A stretch of DNA of 64,000 bases from Lachnospiraceae bacterium (GTDB taxonomy: Bacteria > Bacillota > Clostridia > Lachnospirales > Lachnospiraceae): the NCBI GenBank assembly GCA_017503735.1, contig JAFVSN010000037.1:1-64000 (forward strand), given 5' to 3'. Position numbers and translations under genes: made by a program. Below the pieces are notes generated by a model that made no database searches, was not told the origin of the DNA, and saw nothing but the letters and a program-made list of their open reading frames with translations. Below are positions 35,785-45,300 of this stretch, piece by piece. Each line of letters begins with the position of its first letter. Positions within the stretch are counted from its first letter, which is position 1.

Positions 35785-35838
35785 TTCCGGTACTCTTTCC
35801 GAAACGCTTCTTTCCGGTCACCGCTCTTCCGGTACTCT
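35785..35838. repeat. 12 bp direct repeat upstream of the sigma gene
   Basis: TTCCGGTACTCT occurs at 35785-35796 and again at 35827-35838, with a related TTTCCGGTCACCG between. No gene is seen in 35658-35920; these repeats may be regulatory or part of the adjacent hairpin element. Confidence 0.4.
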
Positions 35839-35923
35839 CCTTTCTCGGACAAGCCGGCGCAAGAAAGAAATAGTTGAACCCGATTGCGGCGAACTCTTGC
35901 TTTCTAACACATCTCTAAAACAA

Positions 35924-36109
35924 AAGTCATCGCATTCTTTCATTGAGTATTTGCTTTTCCCGAAGGGTCGCGTTCTTAGCACAGTCGATATCACCTCTTA
36001 CCGTTTCTAAGTCTCGAGGCCGCCCCCGAAGAGACGTTTAGAAACGGTTAGAGGAAGATTGACGAAGCGTTGCGACTTGCAAACATCCAATGAAAAAATG
36101 CGATGACTT
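35924..36109. repeat. Second long inverted-repeat (hairpin) element
   Basis: Outer arms 35924-35945 and 36088-36109 are 22-base reverse complements with one mismatch. Inner arms 35994-36014 and 36031-36054 pair over 21 bases with a 2-base bulge and one mismatch. Weaker pairing extends to about 35884 and 36148. No ORF fits. Design and size resemble the element at 2971-3196, though the sequences differ. Confidence 0.65.
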
Positions 36110-36180
36110 ATGAATAGAGCCCTAAAAGCAAGAAGGAGCCGCCACAACTTCCTTGCGACAGCCCCGCTCCGGCTAAAAAA

Positions 36181-36357
36181 CTAACGATTGCTTTCGTTCT
36201 TGCTTGCGTTACGAGCACAGTTACGGCAGTTCTGAGTGTTGTTCTGAGTATTGTTGTTTACACCGTTCTGGGTGTTATTCTTCATACCACCGTTCTGCGC
36301 ATTGTTCTGGGTGTTGTTCTTTGCATTGTTCTGAGTATGCTCATTATTATAAGACAT
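36181..36357 (-). CDS. Asn/Gln-rich small protein
   Basis: A 58-residue low-complexity protein built from units like NNTQN and AQNGG, ending CRNCARNASKNESNR. AGGAGG lies 5 bases before the ATG at 36357, so translation is likely. Two Cys near the end could bind metal or form a bond. Similar N/Q-rich short proteins occur in spore-forming Clostridia but I know no function; spore-related or aggregation-prone roles are only possibilities. It lies just downstream of the TerC gene in the same direction. Confidence 0.6.
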   Translation of the reverse strand: MSYNNEHTQNNAKNNTQNNAQNGGMKNNTQNGVNNNTQNNTQNCRNCARNASKNESNR

Positions 36358-36422
36358 AAAAATACCTCCTGCTAAGACTGAGTTGTCGGTTACAGGGAGT
36401 ATTATTTGCAGATACCACTGAT

Positions 36423-37250
36423 TTATACACTTCCTTTTTTTGTCGCTAGAAAGGAAGCAAACATGCTGAAAGAAAGTACCGCCAGAATAAAACAAATGGA
36501 GCATGCCGTGGAAATTGTCCGGTCAAACACGGCGATAAAAAGCTTAATCCCCGTAAAAACCAAAATCGTCGCGATTCCGTATTTTACATAAATAAATCGC
36601 TTTGCCAATTTTTCTAACCCGAAGTACATCTGGCGTAATCCTAAAATTGCCAAAATATTCGATGCGTATACAATTACCGGATTCGTTGTTACGGAAAAAA
36701 CCGCCGGAACCGAATCAATGGCAAAAATAATATCGGACAATTCAATTACTACCAACACCACAAACAACGGTGTCGCATAACGATATTTCTTTTTTGTATC
36801 TCCTGTTTTTTTCTTCATTACAAAAAAACATGTACCGCAAAACTGTTCCGTTACCGGCATAAACTTACGAACCAAACGCATCCCAAGCGATGTCCCGATT
36901 TCCTTTTCCTGTTTTTCTCCGGGCAAAAACATCTTAATACCGTTTACAATCAATATCATTCCGAACAAATATAAAATCCATTCAAAACGGGATACCATTG
37001 CCGCTCCACATACAATGAACAATAAACGCAAAACTGCCGCTCCCAGAATACCGTAATGTAACACTCTGTGACGTAACTGCTCCGGTACGGAAAATGTTGT
37101 GAAAATGGATAAAAAAACAAATAAGTTATCCACGCTCAAACTGAGTTCTATCAGATAGCCACCTAAAAAATCCAATGCGATTTCACTTCCGAACAAGAAA
37201 TACAAAAAGATATCTGTCAGGATTGCTACAATTATCCACATACTTGTCAC
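36423..37250 (-). CDS. TerC family membrane protein
   Basis: A 275-residue inner-membrane protein with about seven hydrophobic segments and the TerC core: LGGYLIELSLSVDNLFVFLSIF (buried Asp-Asn), HRVLHYGILGAAVLRL, and VVIELSDIIFAIDSVPAVFSVT (buried Glu, Asp, Asp). Relatives export manganese or support metal loading of secreted enzymes. The start codon is uncertain: the GTG at 37250 and the ATG at 37241 both lack a strong ribosome site. I could not find a yybP-ykoY manganese riboswitch upstream. It is the last host gene before the prophage. Confidence 0.88.
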   Translation of the reverse strand: MTSMWIIVAILTDIFLYFLFGSEIALDFLGGYLIELSLSVDNLFVFLSIFTTFSVPEQLRHRVLHYGILGAAVLRLLFIVCGAAMVSRFEWILYLFGMILIVNGIKMFLPGEKQEKEIGTSLGMRLVRKFMPVTEQFCGTCFFVMKKKTGDTKKKYRYATPLFVVLVVIELSDIIFAIDSVPAVFSVTTNPVIVYASNILAILGLRQMYFGLEKLAKRFIYVKYGIATILVFTGIKLFIAVFDRTISTACSICFILAVLSFSMFASFLATKKGSV

Positions 37251-37457
37251 TTCGATTCTTACGTTTCTTCTCGTTTTACTATATGCACCATTCTGAGTTC
37301 TCTTCCTATTTTTCTTTATTTTGTTTTTGCATTTGTTTATACTTTTTTAATTGCATTTTGTCGACATGTACAATACAATAAGAGTGTGTTAAAGATTCCC
37401 CTAAGTCTTTAGCACGATATAACCCCTTATTAATATTTATACTCCCCTCATGAGAAG

Positions 37458-37512
37458 AAAACCCTTGAAAATCAAGGGTTTTCTCTCTTTTTGTGTTGCT
37501 AGTTTGTTGCTA
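37458..37512. other. Probable prophage left end (att region)
   Basis: A perfect hairpin AAAACCCTTGA/TCAAGGGTTTT (37458-37482) is followed by two direct GTTGCTA repeats at 37495 and 37506. Short tandem repeats of this kind near a terminator hairpin are common arm-type integrase sites at prophage ends. The exact core cannot be set without the other end. Confidence 0.35.
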
Positions 37513-37554
37513 TTTATGTACTTTTTCGACATGATACCACGGTCCAAAATCCGG

Positions 37555-38214
37555 TTAAAGGACTACCCAACTTCCGGCAGAACCCTTATTTTTCGTGATG
37601 TTCACGGAACCGGTTGCCGCATCAATTTTATAAACGAAGTACACTCCCGGTTCATAGGCTTTCTTTAATGCCCTCATTCCGTTTTTCGCATCCATAGCGG
37701 TATTATACCTCTGCAACGGAGCTACGACGGATACCATATCTCCTACAGCAAGTTCCGCGCTCTGTTCAATCCAATCCGGAACACCATAACAATCCCACTC
37801 GGATTCCTTAAACTCCCGGTACTCACATCCATTATACATCTCGTACAACATTCCATCACCGGTATAAATTGCAACGTGTACGATTTTAAGATTCTGCTTA
37901 CGGAAAATCAAACACATCCTATTCATCGGCATCCGTGAAATTTTACCTCTGTCCGGACACGAAGAGTAGTACCCGGATGCGGTATCATCTTTACCGGACA
38001 ACGGTTTTAAAAAACCGCTACAGTCCGCCCCGATTTTACCTTCTACATCCTCAAAACGTATTTTCTCATACTTTTTTGCTCCGAATGTCTTTTTAAGAGA
38101 CTCAAACAAACTTTTAGTTATTACCTCCGCGTTTGCGCCCCAAAGGTATACCGCACACGCAAGAAACAGAGACTTGCAATAACGTTTTACGCCTTCTGCA
38201 CTAATCTTCCCCAT
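37555..38214 (-). CDS. Phage endolysin, NlpC/P60 type
   Basis: A 219-residue lytic enzyme with an NlpC/P60 cysteine peptidase fold, cutting peptidoglycan stem peptides at lysis. The catalytic Cys is in IGADCSGFLKP, the His in IVHVAIYTGDGMLYEM, and an acidic/Asn third residue should follow. A small C-terminal domain (VYFVYKIDAATGSVNITKN) may bind the wall. It overlaps the 3' end of the holin gene and is the last gene of the lysis unit. The ATG at 38214 is taken because of the GGAAGG site; GTG 38223 is an alternative. Confidence 0.82.
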   Translation of the reverse strand: MGKISAEGVKRYCKSLFLACAVYLWGANAEVITKSLFESLKKTFGAKKYEKIRFEDVEGKIGADCSGFLKPLSGKDDTASGYYSSCPDRGKISRMPMNRMCLIFRKQNLKIVHVAIYTGDGMLYEMYNGCEYREFKESEWDCYGVPDWIEQSAELAVGDMVSVVAPLQRYNTAMDAKNGMRALKKAYEPGVYFVYKIDAATGSVNITKNKGSAGSWVVL

Positions 38215-38671
38215 TCTCTTCACCTTCCTTCGGTGTTATATCAGCCTTTTGCTCCGCTTTGCTCTTAATATACACTACGAGCTTTTCAAGGAACGGCGGA
38301 AGCTTCACACCGATATCCTTTAAATTCTCCAATATGGAAAGCAACTCATTACAGATAATCCATACACACACGACACAAGCCACAAGGAATGTGAACGGAA
38401 CCGTCAGCCCCATTATCTCGGTAGTGTATTTAAGAAGCTCGTCCACAATTACGCCGACAACAACCAACAGCCACAAGCATATCTTTTTTACGATCCCGCG
38501 GAGTCCTACGGAAGAACTTATCTTCTCCCCTCTCGCCGGTGCAGCAAATAAGCCTGTGAAATAATCAATCACGTTACACGACACCATGAGAAGCACAGGG
38601 ATATATAGAACCCCAAGAAGGCTTGACAGTGCCGAAAAGAAGCTTATGAATACTGCTTTTATTTTAGTCAC
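38201..38671 (-). CDS. Phage holin
   Basis: A 156-residue holin of the phage holin / toxin-secretion family, with hydrophobic segments at about 5-30, 60-85 and 90-110 and the family segment SCNVIDYFTGLFAA followed by SSVGLRGIVKK. It permeabilises the membrane so that the endolysin can act. The GTG at 38671 is preceded by GGGGGA; the longer frame upstream lacks a site. It overlaps the endolysin gene. Confidence 0.88.
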   Translation of the reverse strand: MTKIKAVFISFFSALSSLLGVLYIPVLLMVSCNVIDYFTGLFAAPARGEKISSSVGLRGIVKKICLWLLVVVGVIVDELLKYTTEIMGLTVPFTFLVACVVCVWIICNELLSILENLKDIGVKLPPFLEKLVVYIKSKAEQKADITPKEGEENGED

Positions 38672-38725
38672 GGTTATTCCCCCTCTACAGTGAATTTTTA
38701 TCATTAAGTTTTTTACATGGTTTTT

Positions 38726-38755
38726 GACAACCCCACCTATCGAGGCGGGGCTGTC
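38726..38755. terminator. GC-rich hairpin between tail and lysis genes
   Basis: GACAACCCCACC and GGCGGGGCTGTC pair with one G-T. The T run is on the plus-strand side, so as a minus-strand terminator it is poor; it may lower or block read-through into the lysis genes. Confidence 0.45.
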
Positions 38756-38766
38756 TTTTGAAGCGT

Positions 38767-38934
38767 CTACACGGTCTTGTCGATCTCTAAACCCTGTTCC
38801 TTGATGTAAGCATCAATCTGCGCTGCGAGAGTATCATCTTCTTTCACAGCCTTAGAATCCATGACCTCTAAATAGGTCACGTTTTCAAGTACGATGTTGC
38901 GCACTAAAAACTTTGCTTTTGCACTGATCTTCAT
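38767..38934 (-). CDS. Small phage protein
   Basis: A 55-residue protein beginning MKISAKAKFLVRNIVLENVTYLEV, with AAAGGAGG upstream of the ATG. The size and place, between the tail-tip genes and the holin, match the XkdX-type small proteins of other phages, but the sequence gives no clear family. A longer frame to 39129 has no ribosome site. Confidence 0.6.
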   Translation of the reverse strand: MKISAKAKFLVRNIVLENVTYLEVMDSKAVKEDDTLAAQIDAYIKEQGLEIDKTV

Positions 38935-38959
38935 AGTATTACCCTCCTTTCCTTTGACT

Positions 38960-39298
38960 TTATCCCATAAGCACTTCAAGAAGCGTATCGTTAAGCATTG
39001 TGATTTCTTCCCGTTGTGCTTTAATGAGTTCCTCCAGTTCCGCAATCCGTTCCTCCGTCGATACATAGGGCTTCCAGTCCGGATTGAGGACAAATTCTCC
39101 GTCCGCGAAGAAATACTTGTCACCAACATAATCTTCGGGAATAGTTACGTTATCAACCACGGTATAACCGTTGTCGATGTAATACTCAATGAACTCACCC
39201 CTTTGAATCTGCCACTTTTCAAAGGGTTCATCAAAAACACCAAACTGAATATCATCTCCGAATGTGATGATATGAGTACCTTTTAATAAAAGTTTCAT
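38960..39298 (-). CDS. Phage tail-associated protein (XkdW-like position)
   Basis: A 112-residue protein: a beta-rich first part (HIITFGDDIQFGVFDEPFEKW) and a C-terminal coiled coil (ERIAELEELIKAQREEITML). AGGAGG precedes the ATG. It sits between the receptor-binding protein and lysis genes, where short coiled-coil tail accessory proteins are usual. Function not established. Confidence 0.6.
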   Translation of the reverse strand: MKLLLKGTHIITFGDDIQFGVFDEPFEKWQIQRGEFIEYYIDNGYTVVDNVTIPEDYVGDKYFFADGEFVLNPDWKPYVSTEERIAELEELIKAQREEITMLNDTLLEVLMG

Positions 39299-39309
39299 GC
39301 CTTTACCTC

Positions 39310-40518
39310 CTAGTCATAAATCAATGAATTGTCAGTCGCCGAATATGCACTAACTGACACCCAAGTCCATTCGCCTTCCGCAGAACAATACCCAGCTTTA
39401 GCATAACTTGATTCCTCTGTTGTAGTTGTCAATTTCGTGCATGTCCCAAGCAAACGATGTATATTCCAACTTCCATCTTTCACACCCGTTTGGTCTGTTG
39501 CTATCTTAACGGCACTACCTCCCGATTTGTGAACTTTGTACAAGTTAGTAGTGCGTGACGGAACTGAAATCAACAAATAATCTTTATCAAATATTGATTC
39601 GATAAAGTATGGTTGATAATACTGTTCAAGCCCCGATGTATCTAAGCCACTTATGCTCATAATCGTTCCGTCGGGCTTATACATGTTCCATTTGGTGTCG
39701 TTGGTAACAAATTTTGATGTGTAGTATATACCATCCTCTGCAATGCACACATTACTCCATGAATATACAACTTTGTTTCCACTGGAATTTTTGGGCCAAT
39801 CCCATGACACACAATCATCAGATACTAATACCCCAGAATTTTTTGTATCCGTGGTATAATTATAAAACAGTGCATACTGCACTTTTCCGTGGAACATGCC
39901 TTTAAAAAGCACCATTTGGAGTGAGTATGTACCAAAGTTACCATCGAGAGTATACCCATTTGGAAGCGAGGTGAAAGATGTAACCAATGTCCAAGTGAGC
40001 AAATCCATAGAGGTGTATATGCTTATTGTAACGGTGCTATTAACGGTATGTTTATATACTGCGTAAAACTTCCCATCAATTACTGTAATACACCTACCTT
40101 GAATGTTACTCGTCACTGGTTCATGGCTTTCTGCAACTGTCGTAAAGTTGATACCATCCTCTGTGTATTGGAAGGTACCGTTAGTGTTGATAAAGTAATA
40201 TTTTCCATTAAAAAACAGAGAATAGGCAAACGAATAACCACCAAAATTAACGTGTGCAAAATCACTACCATAAAAAGTAGAGCCTAGCTTTACTGCTTCT
40301 GTCCAACTTGCAAAGTCCTCCGAACTTCGTGCATATACAGCTCCATATTGAGGACGGTATCTGTGGACAAACCTCTTCGTGAAACCACTGTAAAACTCCC
40401 TTGCTATCCCGTTTACGCCAATCCACATCGTATCAATTTCTCTTGCAACATTGTTTACACCAACCCATCCTTTATCACCCGCACGGGCAAGGTTGCTTAC
40501 GCCAATATCTAAAGACAT
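39310..40518 (-). CDS. Probable receptor-binding tail protein, beta-propeller type
   Basis: A 402-residue protein. The N-terminus has three short repeats (GWVGVNNVAREI, MWIGVNGIAREF) seen in many Clostridia phage tail proteins, probably an attachment module. The remainder has repeated YxF-NGKYY / TEDGINFTTVA / SSEDFASWTEAV blades like BNR/sialidase-type propellers, suited to binding a wall sugar. GGGGGCGAGG precedes the ATG. It is the last large gene of the adhesion module. Confidence 0.65.
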   Translation of the reverse strand: MSLDIGVSNLARAGDKGWVGVNNVAREIDTMWIGVNGIAREFYSGFTKRFVHRYRPQYGAVYARSSEDFASWTEAVKLGSTFYGSDFAHVNFGGYSFAYSLFFNGKYYFINTNGTFQYTEDGINFTTVAESHEPVTSNIQGRCITVIDGKFYAVYKHTVNSTVTISIYTSMDLLTWTLVTSFTSLPNGYTLDGNFGTYSLQMVLFKGMFHGKVQYALFYNYTTDTKNSGVLVSDDCVSWDWPKNSSGNKVVYSWSNVCIAEDGIYYTSKFVTNDTKWNMYKPDGTIMSISGLDTSGLEQYYQPYFIESIFDKDYLLISVPSRTTNLYKVHKSGGSAVKIATDQTGVKDGSWNIHRLLGTCTKLTTTTEESSYAKAGYCSAEGEWTWVSVSAYSATDNSLIYD

Positions 40519-40530
40519 ATCCTCGCCCCC

Positions 40531-41322
40531 TTACTTATACTTGATGTAAATATCACCCGTAGGAAGTGCGGAAACACCGCTTTCAAGTGCCGTATCTCCC
40601 ACATAGACATTTCTCACCTGCTTATCTCCGAGAGTGGCTACCGCTGTTGCATTTGCAACTACCTTACCGGCAAGCGTACCGGTTTTGATGTTTGATGCAA
40701 CGTGGTCGTGAGTCGATTCCGCCGCTCCGACATCCGCCGCTTTTGACGGTATGCTCGGCGTGTCGGATAGATCCTTATAACTTCCACTGAAAGCAACCTC
40801 CTTCAAATCAGTGAAGAACTTTGCAATCTTTCCGAAAATAGTAGACAGTTTCTCACCGGTAGCAATATTGTTTCTTGAAGACGCTGCACTAAACGCAGCG
40901 GTCACATGGCTTCCGTTCCCGTCGGTATTGAGCTTCTTTTCAAACTCCTCGTAAAGTGTCTTATTCTGCACCGGATTCGTGCTTGTCGGGCTGAGTGAAG
41001 CGTCACTGTTTGCGACTTCTCCTCTCGGTCCTTTCAAATTTCCGGTATATACCCACTTTGCAACGGATGCGTCACCGCCTAATACGCAGCGGTATGTGTT
41101 GCCGTTCTCTGTGTTTAAATACTGATCGTCAACAAGTGCTTCCGCAATTCCGCTTCCGGAAAACACGGCTTCTGCGGTAGAGGTCCCTGTGATTCCGGTA
41201 CCGTCGAACCATTTGCTTCCGCGTTGTCCTGTTGCACCGGTATCTCCGGTTTTTCCCTGTGGACCTTCCGGACCTTCCGGACCTCTGACGTTACCGATTA
41301 CAATTTCTTTATATTCTGACAT
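40531..41322 (-). CDS. Tail fibre protein with collagen-like segment
   Basis: A 263-residue phage fibre. Near the start is a short collagen-type Gly-X-Y run (GPEGPEGPQGKTGDTGATGQRG), followed by a beta-rich segment and a Thr/Ala/Asn-rich C-terminal part (SNIKTGTLAGKVVANATAVA) typical of trimeric tail fibres. The ATG at 41322 follows AAAGGAG. It lies just downstream of the BppU-like gene and likely assembles on it. Confidence 0.75.
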   Translation of the reverse strand: MSEYKEIVIGNVRGPEGPEGPQGKTGDTGATGQRGSKWFDGTGITGTSTAEAVFSGSGIAEALVDDQYLNTENGNTYRCVLGGDASVAKWVYTGNLKGPRGEVANSDASLSPTSTNPVQNKTLYEEFEKKLNTDGNGSHVTAAFSAASSRNNIATGEKLSTIFGKIAKFFTDLKEVAFSGSYKDLSDTPSIPSKAADVGAAESTHDHVASNIKTGTLAGKVVANATAVATLGDKQVRNVYVGDTALESGVSALPTGDIYIKYK

Positions 41323-41336
41323 CATTTTCTCCTTTC

Positions 41337-42269
41337 CTACGGCTTTGCCGTAATGTAGTATAAATTTCCTTCTTCATCCAGTCGAAACTCCGGTTCAGAG
41401 TCCCCGGAGCGGACGTATGCTTTAAGATTCCCTTCCGCATCGACACCAAGAGAAAACATTCCGCTTATCGGAACAAACACACCACTCTCACCGGTCTCGC
41501 CTTTCTCCCCTTTTTCTCCGGGTTCTCCTCGTGGTCCAGGGTCGCCTTTCTCTCCCTTCGGTCCTTGCGTACCGGACGGGCCATTAAACAATCCAAGAGA
41601 CAACCGCTCGTTAATATCATCAACAAGATACTGAACAGACAACTTCGAATTGTAAAAATCCGTCTCGCGCTTTTCCTCTGCTTTGGCAAACTCTTCCTTT
41701 GCCATGGTCATTTCAAGGATTGCCTCGTTTACCTCGTCCTTCATGCGCGTTAATGAATCGGACTCATACACGGACCCATCCGCATAATTAGCAACAAAAG
41801 TAAAATCATCTTTTAACTCTATAGACACAAGCCTCGTGTCGTATACAAACTGTGCCTTTGCAACCATTGCTTCCAATGCAGAAAATTGAGGTGCTGTCTC
41901 TGCCGCCTCGTCACTCTCCTTGCTTTCCTCTACCTCCAGTGTAAAAGTAGGCGCATAAAGGACAGTATTCTCGTCCATTACTTTTAACTGCATTTCAACA
42001 ATACCGGCAACGTCTGTATCAGCTTGCAGAACATTGTAGTATACCGTGTTATCTACAACCTCACACGCTCCGTAGTTCGTGACACCATTTTCCTTCGTAA
42101 CGTACATAATCGCCGTAGTTCCAACGCCGAACTTACATGACGTGCCGCTTGCGTTAATGCTTATCGCTATCATGCGTGCAGACACATCACCGGTAAAGAA
42201 ACCGCGAAGCACTTTTTGAACTCCGCCCTTGTGCGCGTCAAGGATGATTCTGTAATTGATTTTATCCAT
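41337..42269 (-). CDS. BppU-type upper baseplate protein with collagen-like segment
   Basis: A 310-residue protein. Residues 1 to about 120 match the BppU N-terminal domain pattern (YRIILDAHKGGVQKVLRGFFTGDVSARMIAISI), which anchors receptor-binding proteins in lactococcal phage baseplates. A helical region and a Gly-X-Y collagen-like stretch follow (GPKGEKGDPGPRGEPGEKGE), then a short beta tip. AAAGGGGG precedes the ATG at 42269. First gene of the unit driven by the motif at 42308-42341. Confidence 0.8.
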   Translation of the reverse strand: MDKINYRIILDAHKGGVQKVLRGFFTGDVSARMIAISINASGTSCKFGVGTTAIMYVTKENGVTNYGACEVVDNTVYYNVLQADTDVAGIVEMQLKVMDENTVLYAPTFTLEVEESKESDEAAETAPQFSALEAMVAKAQFVYDTRLVSIELKDDFTFVANYADGSVYESDSLTRMKDEVNEAILEMTMAKEEFAKAEEKRETDFYNSKLSVQYLVDDINERLSLGLFNGPSGTQGPKGEKGDPGPRGEPGEKGEKGETGESGVFVPISGMFSLGVDAEGNLKAYVRSGDSEPEFRLDEEGNLYYITAKP

Positions 42270-42307
42270 CGTTATCCCCCTTTCGTTCATTCTCCATCCT
42301 TTTTCTC

Positions 42308-42341
42308 AGCGTACACGAAAAAGAGAGGGCTTTTCTAACCC
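42308..42341 (-). promoter_or_regulatory. Phage late promoter-like motif, copy 4
   Basis: Minus strand: GGGTTAG (42335-42341), 21 bases, TACGCT (42308-42313), ahead of the adhesion/lysis unit. The GGGTTAG half lies in the terminator hairpin of the preceding unit. Confidence 0.55.
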
Positions 42342-42345
42342 TCTC
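42323..42345 (-). terminator. Terminator after the giant protein gene
   Basis: GAGAGGG and CCCTCTC close a 9-base loop followed by five Ts on the minus strand. Confidence 0.8.
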
Positions 42346-42352
42346 TTTCAAA

Positions 42353-45300
42353 TTATTTCAATTTTAAGGACTCGTACACTTCCCCGACTGTATTGTTCCA
42401 AATCATAACCACATCACGCACAAAACTTCCCATCGGGAGTCCGGTTAACTGAGAGACTGTCTTTAACATGGAGTATACAGCCTTATAGTTAATCCCTTCA
42501 TCCTTGGCTTTCCATATTTTCTTTAATGCGTTCCATGTACTCGTCATGAATGCCTCGTCCATTCTCGTCGGGCTGTATCCTTGTCCAAGTGAAAAGAAAT
42601 CTTTTAGCACAGGAACCATACCCAACACATCGGAAATCATGTTTTCGGTAACATTTTCGATGTATGCGTCCGTGAACTCCTCTTCTTCATCATCGCGCCA
42701 TGTATCAAATAGTCCGCCGATCGCTGCGCCGGTAAGACTCGTAATGCAGTAAGTGAACACCGACCGAAGAATGAGATTCTTGTTCTTCCGTAATGCAGCC
42801 GCCGCACTTTTGGTCTTCCGCTTATCCGCATTGAACTGAGTGTATCCGTCCATAAGAAGATTATAGGACATCATCGGCTCCGACATGAAGGATACATACA
42901 TCTGAGCGATTCCGGACTTGCTACGCATCATCTGCGTTCTCGTCATGGTAGAGTCAACTACCTGGGTAGCATAAATCACATCGCGGAGGCGTTCTGCAAC
43001 AGCCCTGTCCTTTGCCTCTCCGGTAAGTCCCGGCTGTGTATCCTTAATCTCTGCTTCGCACGCATTGTAAAGGAATCCCCATGTCATTGAATCGCCCCAC
43101 TCAGCGAGCTTCATAGACTTATCCTTAATCCAATCGAAAGCACTCTCGTCGTGCTTAATCATGGACGTTACACCACGGTTTATATTCGTATCATAGAATC
43201 CGAGGGACTTCCATAATGCAATACCACAAGTGTCCTTCGCCTTCTGAATCTGAGGCTTGTGCAACAGTGCCGCAGACAGATACTTCGGGTCCATTACCGC
43301 GGACGCTCTTACATAAGATACCGGCTGTAAGAAAGCAACTCTAAGGTTTGCACCAACTGCCGCTGTCTTATAATAGGAAATCATCTTACGCCCGAACTTC
43401 TCAGCCTCTAACATGCCGCCGCTGTGCGCTCCATTGATGTCCTTCATAAATTGGAAAATATACTTTGTAGCACCGTCGCCGTATGCGCTCTCCAAGGACT
43501 GTCTCAAAGTCTTCGCCGTTCTTCTTTTGTCTTCCGGATCCTCCGGATTAAACTTGTATGTTTCCTTGTAGCTGTACCACCGGAACATATCAAGAACAGG
43601 AAGCGCAAGCGCATTATACTTCGCCATATCGGAAGTATGGGTTGCAAACACATCAAAGATGTTATCTACCATAATACGGTTACTTGCATTCGGATTAAGT
43701 TCCTTTGTGAAGTCCATATTGAGAAGTCGGAATACCTCACTTCCTTTTCTGCTGTTCGGGCTGTCCTTGCTAGGTGTTACATTTGCATCGGACTGAATCG
43801 GGAAATAGTTCTCTTCACCGAAGGACTTGATACCAAACCGTCTCATGGATACCTCATTACCCCAATCGGAACAAACGGTATTCATGAACTTTTGCAAATC
43901 ATCCGCAACCTTCTTCTGCCGTTCCGTCAGAGTAGAAACTACCTTGTCAATCTCATGAGGGAGCAACAATGCGCCCTTCTCATTCGTGATGGTATTCGCT
44001 CCGTTTTTGAAGTTTTCTACTCTGATTCCACCCCTTATTAAGTGGTTCCGGGCCTGTTCTCTCTTCTGCAAACAGTAAAGGGACATAATATGCGCGGTTG
44101 TCATTTTTGCCTTGCTTCCATCTGCGAACTTAAACTCATGTACTTCCTTACTCCACTTGTTTACTTCCTTTGCTTCATAACAAGCCTCGGAGTAGTCAAT
44201 AATCTGCTTTACATGGAAGGCCATCTTATCCCATCCGTTTTGCATATTGCGGAAAATCTGCTGTCCGCCCTCTCCCATCATCTTAAACGCATATACCGGG
44301 AGCTTATTATCGAAGTTAAAGAAATTGGAAATTCCTCCAACCTTCTTGTTCTTTTCTCCGAGACTGTCAGCGTAAAGCATCGTACTCTGTGCCATGTTAG
44401 AGATTGCCTTTCCGTTGGCATCTGCAAGGGCTTTGTTCGCGGATCTTACGATGTGGCTAAGAATGGAAAGCATCTTGTTCACGTCCTGTAATTGTTCTAA
44501 GGTCATGTCACGAAGAACAAACTGATTATCTCCAACCTTTTCTACAATACCGTCTATCTGCTCCTTTATTTCTCCAAGGAAGTTCACATAATCGATCGGC
44601 ATATCAAGAGAATAATCTTCCGGTCCCTGTCCATCGTCGATATCTTTCATCTTCTTATAAAGATGTGCAAATGCTTTCTTTAAGGAAATGTCCTTTTGCG
44701 TCGGTTCTCCGGTACCGAGGAGGCTTTCGGAAGAAAAATCCAACGCCCGGAGTACCGCTGCGACCGGTTCCTTTAACTCTTCAACAATATGCTCCTTTTT
44801 GGTGTTGTTCTTCAACCAGGTATTGAGTTTTAAGGACTTCTTCGTAATCTGTGAAATCTGATTGCGACGTTCTAACTTCTCTCGGTATTGCTTCGTGTAC
44901 TCGTGGCTTTCCTTTTTGAGTTGTGCAATCTTTTCGTCCCGCGCCTCGCGTACCTTATGAATCAACTCGGAATAATGCCATCTCGTCTCAAATACCTCCG
45001 CATCCTTACGCTCTCTCAGTTCCTTCATTTCCTGTCGGTGTTCAAACTTCAAACGCTTTACTTCCTTGTCGTGCTTGTCGGCAAGGGTACGCACCGGAGA
45101 TACATTCCAGAACTGATTGTAAATCTCAAATGCAAGCTCACGAGCCACCTCGGACTTATCGTAAGTTTCAACAACCTCGGATGCCGTTTTTGTGGAATCA
45201 TAAATGTCAAGAAGTGCAGTCACCATATCCGCATCCGAAATATCGGCATCGAAAACATCCGGATACATTGCCGCCCACTCGCTCCATGCAGATTCAAGCG

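Noticed and set aside
37251-37440. Manganese (yybP-ykoY) riboswitch before the TerC gene
   Set aside because: Some purine-rich segments exist, but the conserved loop pair and stems could not be found.
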